Assembly: GCA_024138025.1 (NCBI GenBank)
Contig: JAMXBD010000013.1
Location: forward strand, 2,728,001-2,792,000
Reading direction: 5' to 3'
DNA length: 64,000 nucleotides
DNA from: Combretum micranthum
Lineage: Eukaryota; Streptophyta; Magnoliopsida; Myrtales; Combretaceae
Part shown: positions 35,820 through 47,900 of the stretch, one piece after another
Layout: every line of letters starts with the position of its first letter
Numbering within the stretch: the stretch's first letter is position 1
The notes under the pieces: model-generated
Database searches by the model: none
The model's input: the letters and a program-made list of their open reading frames with translations, nothing else
Told to the model about the DNA's origin: nothing
Made by a program: the position numbers and the translations under genes

Positions 35820-36681
35820 TGATGAAGATCAAATGACTACTACTCCTAAAGACTCAACTAAGTCCGGAGATCCACTTCAAAGCATTGGAGGCCAATGCAA
35901 GAGCATAATCCAAGCGGGGTGAATGAAGCTTTGCAAAGGTTAATCAATGAGATCCAAGAGAATGAGGTTTATCAACAAGACTCCAACACAAGTGACGAGC
36001 TGATTATGTTGTTGGAAACAACTTTAGGAGATAAGGGCCGCCAGCTTACATTGATGAATCGTTGGCCTTCATTGTAGACCTGTGCACCATCTCTAACGCC
36101 GCTAATTTAGTGAAGTACGTCGTCGGCATAGGGCATGTAGGCCATCGACATACAGCCGGCTTACAATGCAACCAGAAGCGACCATAATCAAAATTTTTAA
36201 AGTTGTCACCTAAGCCGCCAGCTTAAAATATATACACCGTCGACCTTGGGTATATACGCCGCCAGCGTTGAGCTGGCATGTGTGTGCGACAAGACTTTTC
36301 AAGTTTCTTTTATTTTTTCCGTGTTTGTTTGTTTTCCAAAGCTATTTTGAAGCCTATAGGAAACCTTGTATGACGATTAACATTTTTCATCAGTTGAACA
36401 CAAATTTCGAGTGTTTCTTATGAGAACTTTCACTCAGTTCTTGAAAAAGAACTTTAATCTAATCTCTTCATAACAGCTTGAGGAGATCAAATAGATAACT
36501 TAGGTTCCAATCGAACAGTTTGGTTGGGGTTGGGGTTTAGGTTCCATTCATGATAACATTGGTTCTATTCAACAGGTTTGATTAGGATCACGTTCTTGAT
36601 TGCTTATTCAAGGGATTCTTGGGGTTTGAGTCCATTGTTTGTTGGCGGGTCTTAAGTTTTGTATACCTAGGGTCCTCATCA
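35820..36681 (+). repeat. Right LTR of the gypsy element
   Basis: It starts TGATGAAGATC and ends TCCTCATCA, 862 bp. A GC-rich island with GCCGCCAGCTTA, CGTCGTCGGCATAGG and GCCGCCAGCGTTG lies in the middle (36005-36275). It aligns throughout with the left LTR. Confidence 0.93.
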
Positions 36682-36686
36682 ACTTC

Positions 36687-37476
36687 TGCTACCTATTATG
36701 GTCTTTAGCGTGAAAATCAGACCTAAAGGATACAGATGAAGCTGGTCCTAGGTCCATGTCATCACATCTTGGTAGGCGAGGTCACTGCTAGTCACAAAGG
36801 TGAAAGATTGAAGAGAAGGTCTAAGCCTCTGCCTTTTTGCAGCAGAACATGCATTACGTGCAATAAGAAGAAGGAGAAGGGAAAATGCTTGGAGCAGTCC
36901 TAGTGGACAAGCATCAAGAAATTGTAGTAGACATGGGCCTCCGTCTTTTCTTATGCTTTCTAAAGTCATGTCGTTGAGGTGAAGTGAGGAATGATTGGAT
37001 GATTAGTACTAGCTTGTGAGTGCTGCAGGCATGATGTGTTGTACAAGGCTCAGCTGGAGCTTTGCCGGGCGGTTCTTTTCTCAAAAGCACCTGCTGCACA
37101 AACCTTGAGAGGTGACACAAGGGGCCTTTACACATGACAAGTGCATTGAATGCGAAGTTTCCAAGCTTTTAAGTGTACTATCTTCAGTCTTATCATCTAT
37201 TCTTTGCGACTAATCGCCGTGTCCCGTTGTCCTTGTATTGTTCTTTTTCTTCTTCACACATGGAAGGTGATTTAATATAGGAAGCTTGCTGTACTAATCC
37301 ATAAATGGAGCTGTCCTTAGTCCTGTTTAGGCGGCGATAGGAGTGTGTTAATTAGATGACGTGGAGGAGGCTTTACTGCCATCGTTACGGCCACTGCAAT
37401 AAAATGGTAGATTAAAACAAAGAAAGGTTGTCCTGCTAAAAACCTCGAACGAGACACCTCATGAAAAGATCAAGCC
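36687..37476. other. Unassigned low-repeat segment right of the gypsy element
   Basis: Composition is closer to 45% GC, higher than most of the window. Open frames exist on the minus strand (36748-36969, 36914-37135) but none has a recognisable domain. It may continue the host sequence of 29415-30026. Confidence 0.35.
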
Positions 37477-37950
37477 ATGGATATGATTAATGTCCTAAAG
37501 CTCTGCCACGATGGTCTTGCTGAGAAACTAGAGGATGCGACACCTCCAGAGGTTTTCAAATCTTTTAATCTCTCGCGTCAAGTATATCTTCAGCTGTTCG
37601 AATTTTTCAAAGCTCTTTGGGGTAAGGAAATCCTACATAAGTAAGGTCTTCGTGACTAATTAGTGAAAAAGTTTAAGGCTTTTGCTGATAGTCTACGCGA
37701 AAGCCATGGTGTGAGCAGCATGTATTCCTTCATTGCTTATTTGTCTGTTGTGAAAGTAGATTTGGTTAATTCCATTGATTCTGTGTCTCATTGTGAGAAC
37801 GACCGTCATGAAGTTGAAAAGGCAGACATGAGAAGCATTGGTTGTTCTCAAAATCCTACAATGGATTTGCAAGTTGTTCGGTTCCCTGAATATCCTGTCA
37901 TTGATGCCAATGTTCCTTTGAAAAATTTTTTGTTTTGTTATTTCTTATAA
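37477..37950 (+). pseudogene. Coding-like remnant of unknown family
   Basis: A plus-strand reading starts MDMINVLKLCHDGLAEKLED, runs through KSFNLSRQVYLQLFEFFKAL, meets two stops (about 37642-37662) and continues in the same frame as KKFKAFADSLRESHGVSS to a stop at 37950. It totals about 150 codons with plausible composition. I do not recognise it. It could be a decayed exon or a retrotransposon fragment. Confidence 0.3.
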
Positions 37951-38856
37951 AAGATATTTGAGTATGCAATCAATCAAACGCTGTATTTGGAAAGTTTGTG
38001 TTTGGATTCTTAAAATAGAAGAGAAAAGAAGAGAAATCAAATGAAATGGTTAGAAACATAATGTCCATTCCTTTCTCTCCATTTTTGAGCGGAAAGGGAA
38101 GGAAATGGAGAGAAAACAATATAAAGTTACAAAATACCCATCAAATATTTTAGCCTATTCATTTTCAGTTGATTTATTTTTCTTTTTGCTGATTGCTGAT
38201 TTCCACGTTGAACTAGATTGCCAAATACAATGAAAATCTTTTTACTACAATGGTTTTTCCTTTTTTTTTTCCCTCTTTCTTTCTATCCTTTGAGCTTCAC
38301 TATCTTCTTTATGTGAATCAACTTTTTTTATGTAACATGCAATTAAGTTGCCGTTTGATAATTAACGTTTTATGAATTTATAAATAAACATTATGTAAAC
38401 TCCATCTAAGTGCACATTGGTCTTTACAAGTAATAAAACCGTTGGAAATTATTTTACCATGGTTAACCCAGTCCAAGTCTTCAAACATCAACCATGGAGA
38501 ATGGGTCTTCACAATAATGCTTAGGCATGATTTTACATGTGGACTAGAGAGTGGACTTTAATAATTGAGAGGTATTTCTTATCAAAATACCTAAAGCAAT
38601 TTAACTTGAGCACCACTTTCTATATATAGCCATCTCTTTTATCTCATCAAACCAAAGTAGGTATTTTTTCCCCACTACTTCTTCCAACAAAAACTATAAA
38701 ATTTTCAAGCAACATAAGTCATCAACCCACAAGGATAGTCTTTAATATCTATTATACTCCTGTCCAATTTTATTTAGACAAAGTAAGGTAATTTAACATA
38801 GATATTAAATAAATTCCATCTAAATTTTCATGCCAAATCACATATTCTACGTACAA
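37951..38856. other. Intergenic DNA downstream of the dehydrogenase gene
   Basis: AT-rich sequence with a TATATATAGCC motif at 38621-38631 followed by a leader-like segment, possibly an old LTR promoter. No coding frame is supported. Confidence 0.4.
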
Positions 38857-38862
38857 TTTATT
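38857..38862 (-). terminator. Candidate polyadenylation signal (AATAAA)
   Basis: AATAAA on the minus strand lies about 130 bp beyond the stop codon of the dehydrogenase gene, a normal 3'-UTR distance in plants. No transcript evidence is available. Confidence 0.35.
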
Positions 38863-38991
38863 TATAAGCCTTTTTTGAACACAGTACTAACAAAGGCATT
38901 TAATTAGAGCAATGAGCATGAAATTGTAATAATAATTAATTAGACACTCATAATTCACGCTCGTTTTCATCACTTATCTTGCACAATGTGA

Positions 38992-41900
38992 TTATGACGA
39001 CCCGCACGCATCTTTGCCTGAATAATAATGCCGAAAAATACTTGAAAAATCCTCATTCTCATGACCACCGTCGCAAAGCTCCTTGTAACTGTATAAATCG
39101 GTTATCATGGAAAAGCAAAAGTCAATTAACACATACTGAGAATTTAAACAGTTAAATGACGTAATCTTCAGATAATTCTCACTTTGATGGGCCTGTAAGA
39201 TTTTAATATGAAACAGCCTTTTCCAATATATAAGGACCTATTTGTATGGCAAATGAATGTGTTGCTTAAGTTCAATTGGAAATGAGAAGGAAAAAGAGCT
39301 AGGTAAGGTATTCCCTCTCAGCCTCACAGCAAATAATAATCAAGCTTTGACACTGGGTGTATCATGTTTGCTTGTTCGTTTAGTTCCTGAATATGATGAT
39401 GGATGATATACATGAGAACAAAGCTCTAACGCCCCATCCCTTAAAACCAGCCCATTTACCAATAGCACTTGTGCGCAAGATCTAGTATCAATCCAAATGT
39501 AATCAATGAGTACAAATAACTAGAAGCAATTAGCAAGATGGGAAGAAGAGCCGAAAATAATTGTCAAGGTAATAGAAAAAGTTTAGTTTTAGTTACTACT
39601 AAATCAATGGAAGAAAAAGAAAAGAGAGTATTGGGAGTGAAAAATGGCAGCTAAACTGGGCTTTCAGTTCAACATTGTAAATAATCAATCACGAAAAGAA
39701 TTTTCAAGCATATAATCTACAGCTGTGAACAAAAATTTATCTTGTATCAATAGCCATCAACCAATAAATTATAAATAACTATAACAAGAATTATTACTCA
39801 AAATAGTTGACATGCTGGATACTGGTAGAATGCAAGTGATTATGTTGACCAAACCGGGAAGAATTAGCCAAGTTTAGGAAATGTCAAGAGACAAAAGCAA
39901 AATATGCATAGGTTAGAATTACATGCCATTTTCAAGCCAAAACGATGGCACAAAGTGATCCAAGTTCATCATAACATCGGCTGACCACAAATGCCTAAAC
40001 ACCAGAAGCTACGAGCAGTTTATAGGGCACTTACATCTCCTCTGCTTGGGATGCTACTGGAATTTTCAGATTAATCTCTTGAGCAGATGCCACAGCAAGG
40101 TTCAAATCCTTAGCCTGCATCCAGACAAGAACACAATGGTCATGGTTTGCCTAAATCAACATAGAAAATGAGGATAAATAAAGCCACTTCTCCTATGTCT
40201 TGGAAATAAGAGTGGCAGCATAAAAGAATCATTATGAAGCCTGTCTATCAGGATCCAGCAGCATCACTTTCCTGCATATTCATGTGTAGTAGTTTGTAAA
40301 CCCTCCATCAGACAGGGAAGCAAGAGAAAGCAAAAGGTGAAGTCATTCTGAAGTCATTTTATTATCTCTCTGGAGACTTAAAATGAGGTATCATCTTAAG
40401 AATGTGGTCTATGGACCAAGAGTTCATTGATCAATTTCCATTCCAAACAATGGATCTCAACCATTAGTTTTACAAATCGAACACCTACTAAATAAGATAT
40501 TCCCTGTGTCTTACAGATTAAATGTGACAAACAACAAAGTTTGTCACATAGTGATGCCCCACGTGCAAAGCCATTACAAGGAGCGGTCCATACCATCTGG
40601 AAAACCAGGATTCTGGAACAGAGATTTTGTTTCCACTGTAGCAATTCCTACTGTGGCTCCAAGGAGGTTCCCTTAAGATTAATTAAACCTCGGAAAATTC
40701 ATCCAACCAATGATGTTATAGATTGTTTAAACGTATTACAGTGGCAGTCATTAATGGTGTTAAATTGCCCATAAGTTGTATGAATTGGGATATGGCGGTG
40801 CCTCTGGGTGGCTTAGCCGTTCACTGCTAAGACGGAGACCCACTTTACAACGTTGGTAAATGGAAAGTCACTTTACAAGGTTGGTAAATCCTGCTTGTCA
40901 GGCATGTTTAGTTAGCTGTCTTTTAACCTAGTCTGGAATTGGTGTTACATAATCATTCTTTTGTGATTCCTACTGCAGAACTTTTGAGGGAAGTCCCAAT
41001 TGCTGACTTACCCAAAAAATGAAAACTATTGTGAATTCTTTCTAAAGAATCCTTTACTGCTTGCCTACTTAAAAGGTAAAAGCATATACATGAAGGTGAA
41101 AGGACAAAAAGAAATGATCCTGCAAAAGGCAAAGTTTCTTGTAGAAATGTCAAGAACCAAGGAAAGATTAGGTTAACAGTAAACGTCAAGGTAAGACAAT
41201 TTACCATAAGCTTAGATGCAAACCCGCCTTCATAATTCCTTGAAGATGGAACCCCATCCATCACTCCGGGAACTGGATTGTAAGTATCACTGTCATGCAT
41301 TAACATGCATTCAAATGAAAAGAGAGTAAAACAATGTTGTGCAGTTTTTCTCACATTTTTTTTCACTAGGGAAAATGAAGGGACCTTTCACCTATATTCA
41401 ATGCCATAAGGTCATTGTAGAAAACATTCTTACCTAGTATAACTTTCTGATATTTTCCCTAAAATAGCCATATTTGAGCAGGTTAGATCAAGCATCTCAA
41501 TATCATGCAGTTTTCTCACATCATTTTCTACTGTCTTGTTAGTTGGAAATTTCTTTGCCATCCAAAAAAAGAAACCAAGCAAAACAAAATAAAAACAAAA
41601 ACAAAAAGAAGAAGAAGAAGATAACTTGGGAGTGACATGACAATCAAAATAAGAATCGGAAACACAAAATAATAATAAAGGGAAAATGCAAAAAACCCCT
41701 AAACTTTAACCTAAATGCGGATACATTCCCTAAATTTTCAAACGTTACAAATCACCTAAACTTGATAAATTGGAAAATACCCCCAAAAGTTACAATGACC
41801 CCAAAACTTTGATTTTGGTCCAAAAAATCCCTTAAATTTTTTATAGTGTCCTTTATCACCCAGTACACTTTGATTTTAATGTGTTTCCATTCAATTAAAA

Positions 41901-44900
41901 GGGAAAAATGCAAAAACACCCCCTAAACTTTAGGGGTGACGTGAATTAACCTCTCGAACTTCAAAAGTATAGTTTTTGACCCCAAAACCATAAACAATTA
42001 CAAATAAGTCTATTTTGTATTATTCAATCAAAAAGTATAGAAAATCACTGCTCAAAGTGTACGGATTTGTACGGACTGTGCAGGAATAAGACGAGATGAA
42101 CTTATTTGCAAATTCTTTATAGTTATGGCAATCAAAAACCACACTTTTGAAGAGTTCAAGGGGTCGATCCACATCACCCCTAAAGTTTAGAGGGTGTTTT
42201 TGTATTTTACCCAATTAAAAAATAAGCATCATTTATCTTGCCAATTTACCAAAACTTCGGAGTTATTTGCAACATTTGAAAGTTCAAGACTATACCTACA
42301 CCTAGGTCAAATTTTTTTTTGCAATTTCCCCTAATAATAATGATGATAATAATAATTGGTAGAATATTTGAAACAACAATTATCATCTAAACCATCTGTT
42401 CTCCTTTGAAAAATATGCTCTGCATCTATCCAATCCCCAAGTCCCTCATCACTGCAAAACACTGCTTTCTGCTGTGAAGGAAATCCAAATTGACATCATG
42501 TCAAGAATGACTTCTAGTTTGAGATGACCAAAAAGATTCAGCAAAACTTATGAAGGAAATTCAATAAGAGAAAAATAATTTGTTGAGTGAAGAGAACGGC
42601 ATACAGAAACCTTTTTGCTCCTGGTCTCAGTTGTCAGAGTCACTGCACCAAAGGTTGCATCCCACATATATTCTACATTATGGCATAAATGATTACAACT
42701 TGCAGTACTAAGAGCTCCCTAATCCACTGTATACAGTAAGTAGAAGTCAACATGGTACTAGATCCTCATGGTTCATTAAAAATTTTAATGGCATGGAGGG
42801 CACCTTACAGCTTGACATTCCCAACCCAGCCAATTCATCAAGGTTCTCTATTACATTGATGGGAACAATTCGACTTATTCAACAGCAAAAACCAGGTCCA
42901 ATTGCTTGAAAATGAGAGTACAAGTGATAAGCTGAATTATGATTTTTTCACACAAAGAAACACTGTCACTACAAAAACAAGTTGAAGTTCCCATTTTCAG
43001 TTATTTGAGCACCCCTACATCAAATTCTTGCTTTTTATGGTGCTACTTTTTTCTACGATGACCTTATAGCATTAAACATAGGTTTTTTTCCCTAGAGCAA
43101 CAAAATCATATTCACTTTCATAATACGTCAAGGAAACACTCAGAAATGTAATTAGCCACTTACCTGCTCCAACACCGAGCACTTGAAGAGTTGAATACTC
43201 TAGTCAAAGTGCTAGCTGAAATACCCAGAGATTGACCAAGTGCTAGGGCTTCTGAAACACCAAGCATGCTCACAGCCATAGCTAAATTATTACAAATTTT
43301 GGCTGCCTGATATGGTACAAGAAAGGCATCATCAAGTCCTTTAACTACTAGAAAAATATATATTTATGTGGAAGATAATAGATTGCAGGCTAGTATGCAA
43401 TGAAGTAATATTAAGCAAAAGCAAAAAATGCATACACCAATGAGAAAGTAGAAGCCTCCACTGCCTACTTTGTGCGAGAAAACATGCATATATCAAGGAC
43501 TAAGGTCTGCATCATTATTTTCTCAGTGAACTAGATATGTCTTTCTTGTTACTTCAACATGATGATAACTTAGCACACTATATAAGTAGGTACATAACAT
43601 GTGAAGTAAATTTATTGCACAAGTTTGAACCAAGCTCAGCAGTATTAAACAACAAGCTGCTGTAAACACAGAGCAAGCTTGAACACCCGAAAGTCTCGGT
43701 AAAGAAATCACCACCTAATAATCTGATACTATATGCTTTATGGAAGAAAATACAAGCAAACAAGATAAGAACAGAATTAGGGGCCCTCTAGAAGTATAAA
43801 GAGAACCTACAGAACCATTTCCAGCTCCTCCACAGTATATTGTGCTTTTACCCATAGAAAGAAGTAAGGGTTTTGCCTCACGTAAGCATCTTCTGGACCA
43901 CCAACCTGCACATTTCATCTGCTGTTACAAAAAGAAGCACTCAACAATGATGTGGTTAATCCAACAGGAAATCATCCAACAAAAGCATGTGCCTCTGATT
44001 ATCAAATTATCCTCCCCATATTTGTCATCTTAACAGAAAATCTGGAATGTCAAAGAGGTAAAAAGAAAGTCTGCCAATAGCATATTACAGGTAAAAGTAA
44101 AAGATGGTGTTTTGGAAATACTACAAATCAAATGCTTTAAAAGGAATAATCCTCTGGGAGATTTTACAATATTGGCTTGAGAGCTGAAAATTTGTTAGTC
44201 CACTAAGAAAGAAAATTTTTCTGTTGAAACCGGCAGCACCTGCATCAGGAAAGGACTTTATTATCTAAAATGGCGATTTTCCTTTCTCCTTACATGGGCC
44301 ATAGGGCCAAAGTCAGTTCTGCAATGATACATCAGAAAAGGGACAGTGGAAGAAATATTAACTTCTGCTAGCAAAATTGCTGAGACTAAGAGCTATCTTA
44401 GACTTCCTCAAAACAAAAACAGTGAACCATCTCTGAATTTGTGAAAGTTACATGACCAATCAAGCATCTCTGTGATAACAGACCATGAAGGTGAGGCTCC
44501 CAGCCTCAGCAGCAAGAATCCCTCCAGATACAGGTGCATCCAACATGACAGAAGTGCCCCTGTCATCTACATAGTAATTTAGACATTATTAGCTTTATAA
44601 GTGGGATAAAAACACTTATAGCAATAACAATTGTGAAAGTCATGGTTAACCTTTTTTCTTTTGTTTTTCTTTTTTTCTTAATATTTTAGTAGTAGATGCA
44701 TTGTGGAGGGTACCTTTCTAAGCAGATAACTTGTATACTCTTATGGTAACAAAGAGCACAATAGGGCTGTCAAGAGTGCAACAAATAATCACCCATGGAG
44801 GAGGCAGAGATAAGACAAGTTAAATAGGAACATGGCATTTGGATTCCATATAATCAAAAGATTTAATCTGCGTTGTTTCAATCAGCTATAGCATTTAGTG

Positions 44901-47900
44901 CTCTGTGAGTGCACATCCAACAATTAGTATCAGGACCACGGCATGACGCTATGCTAGATTGTTGGCAAGAGTGTTTAAGCATCGCACTCATGGTGGAGGC
45001 TGAGCTAGGCCAAGCAGCAATGGAATTCGGTACTGGGACTAATCTGTACAATTTGGAAAGTTTCGAGTTGCATTCTTAGGTACAACTTTTGGAACAGCAA
45101 TAAGCACTCAGTTTAATAAATCTAAGAGATAGAAAAAGACAATGTAAAACACAATAAATATAAAGATCATGGACTACATAGAAGAAATTGACTTTGGAAT
45201 GAAGATATTCATTGTCCTTTAATTGTCTACTATTCTGTCCTATCCATAGCTTTCATATATATAGAGGGCCAAAAGGAGGGTAAAAATAGTTTCTTCTATG
45301 GCATGATAAAAAGAAATTCATTTTTCCTTTTTTCTTTTTCCCTTTAATGCACACGTGAGCTGAAATAGTTAAGACTCCATGAAAACAAAATTCCACAAAA
45401 TTATAGCTTTGGATGAATCAAGACAAAGATGTTTAGTAGCCCTTTCTCTCTTGCTATTGCAACAACAGTCTTGTTGGCATGGACTATTGACAAGAGATGA
45501 GGTCCAAACCTGGCAAGACTGTCACACAGAACGTGAAATATTCCTCATGCTGTTACGTGGATTGCATGAAGAGAGAAAAATCTCACACAGAATCGAACAT
45601 ATGTGACATACAGGTGAGTCGCTTTCATGGAGAGACATTGTCTATGTTTGATCCATAATGGTATTATGGATGCTGCACTTTGTGCATCACCTCACAAATC
45701 ATTTGGGCTTTCACAAAGAGTTTGGCCGACATCAATAAATACATTTCCTTCATATCAAAGAAAGCTTTAAACACTTCATAGTCAAACGTTTATTATAATC
45801 AGCTACCTTCCCATTCACCTAGCCAGGGTATCAATCAATTCGGTCACCTTTGAAGCTATGACTGTTTGTGAGAGAGCAACAGTATATTATCAACAGAGTT
45901 AAGATTGTCTTCTCAGATACAAAATCACGATTTAACAAAAAGACATTAAAGCAGCAACAGATACTAGATACACAAAGTAATGATGATTGCAAGCAAAGCA
46001 ACAATAGGCCAACTGCTTGGCCCAAAGCCACTTACTGTTTACCTTCCATTCCTCTTGAAGCACAGTCAGATACCATTGCTGAAAGTTTTCTCGAAGTTTT
46101 AGGATCAACAGTGGATGAATCGATAAATAGATGAGGTCTTACGAGATTTCCACCACCAAGTAATCCATTCGGTCCACTGTAAACATTGAGTACCTAATAA
46201 ACAAGCCAAAACACTGACATGAACATCTTCTTTAACATAGTTTGTTTCCATTTATGATTTGATGTTTTTACTCGAAACACATATTAAAGCCTTTATCTAC
46301 TAATCCAAGCCTCAATTATCATTTGTAGCCAGGTTATCCCAATTAACACTAATCACAAATCATTAATGTTTGATAGAATGCTGGCCAAAAGAAAAAATAT
46401 TGAGTAGAAAACCATTTTTCCTTCGGCAGCATTGCAAATGATGGAATCAGGCCTTTTTTTTTTTTAAATTCCATCCATTTTATTTACTAGATGAACAGTA
46501 TAGAAGCAACATGAAAGCATTCGCCGAATACCATTATCGGTGTGAACTCCATTAGGATATAGAGCTGACAAGCAAAGTTATGCACCAGACCAACGCAAGG
46601 ATACAGATACTTTTTCGGTAAGATTATTAATCATAGAATTAGGCATCAACTGGTCTCAATACAAAAATCAAGGATTATTCTTCTTCTTCTTCTTCTTTTT
46701 GTGAGATGATATTTGGAATAAGCTTTCAAGCGATACTGTGATACAAATACACCCATATGTTTCTCTATCAAAGCATAAGATGAGACATGCCTTCTCCATG
46801 TACCGATGCACGGATTGTGGCCTAAATGAAGACCTCTAACCAAAGAAGTCACAGGAGCTTTATCACAATCAAATACAGGCATTGGAAGTTCCCAAGCAAA
46901 TTCAAAATCTGATTGCAGGTAACATGATGTACTTTTAAGGAGTAGGAGGTAGGTGAACCTAGCATTCACCTTTTTACACATATCTTGGGAAGGAAAAATG
47001 GGATTGAATGTGGATCCAGTTTGATTATATCTCAAGAAATCAATGGAAGTTGCAAATATTTCTACATACACCCATCCTTCCTACCCATTTCTTAGTACCT
47101 TTAAGCCTTTTAAAAAACAAGGTGCATACATACTTTTTATGCTAACATATCCATAAAGACCCAAAAGGAGCATTTAAGAGTAGAACCTTTTGCTCAACCT
47201 GCTCAATTGTAGCATTTGTAAGCTGATTTAGAACTCAAAGAAAACTACTAAGCTCCAAAGTTTTGATTAAAGGAAGCAGTCAGATAGATGCAGGACACTG
47301 AAAGCCTTTTTGAGAATAATGAGGTTGGGCATCAAATTTTCAATAAAATAGCCATTAAACATTTAATGCAATAATATTGGAAGATGAGCTTCTACATCAC
47401 GCAACCAATTTGGAAAGACAAACACGTTAAAAGCCTGAGGTAACTTTTGGTACAATGTCTTCTATGGTCCTCAGGATGAATAAACTCAAGGGATATGCAC
47501 AGCCAATATATTATATCCACTTCTTTGTATATACTATCCTTTGAGACAAATGCCAAGCAAACATTTCTCTCTCCAAACTACTTATTTAGGACAGAATAAC
47601 AAATTGTCATACAGATCATATGGAAGGTGATGACTTGGTTTTAGAAAATTGGCAGGACCAAAGCTTTTGAACTCACATGAGAAGGTGAAGGTAACATTGT
47701 TATTACAACTTCACTCGCTTCAGCAACTTCAAAAGGTGTCCCTTTTGGACTAGCTCCCATGTCAGTGAACATCTTCATGACATCATGATTTCTGAAAAAA
47801 AAAAGAAAGAAAAGCAAAAAATGGTTGCTTTCACAAGCAGAGATCTGATTAGATAAATGAAAAACCCGAACTTTTTTTAGGCTAAAAACACACATAATCT

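Larger units (their letters stand above)
30027..36681 (+). mobile_element. Full-length decayed Ty3/gypsy retrotransposon
   Basis: The element has two LTRs (30027-30852 and 35820-36681), a PBS and a polypurine tract. Its order is gag, protease, reverse transcriptase, RNase H, integrase, which is the gypsy order. It is flanked by ACCTC (30022-30026) and ACTTC (36682-36686), a 5-bp duplication with one mismatch. The LTRs are clearly diverged from each other, with a deletion of about 20 bp near 30330 in the left one. All coding domains carry stops and frameshifts, so it is an old, immobile copy. The C-terminus after integrase lacks a clear chromodomain, so the lineage is not assigned. Confidence 0.95.

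Noticed and set aside
40953..41366. 137-codon minus-strand open frame as one protein
   Set aside because: Only the segment 41205-41289 is real (exon 8). The rest reads through intron sequence on both sides of good splice sites.
45379..45606. Plus-strand 75-codon open frame
   Set aside because: Lies in intron 4 of the dehydrogenase gene on the opposite strand, with no domain or neighbouring exons.
46646..47071. 141-codon minus-strand open frame in intron 3 of the dehydrogenase gene
   Set aside because: It lies wholly inside an intron whose flanking exons join perfectly, and it has no recognisable domain. It ends in a run of Arg codons made by a TTC microsatellite.
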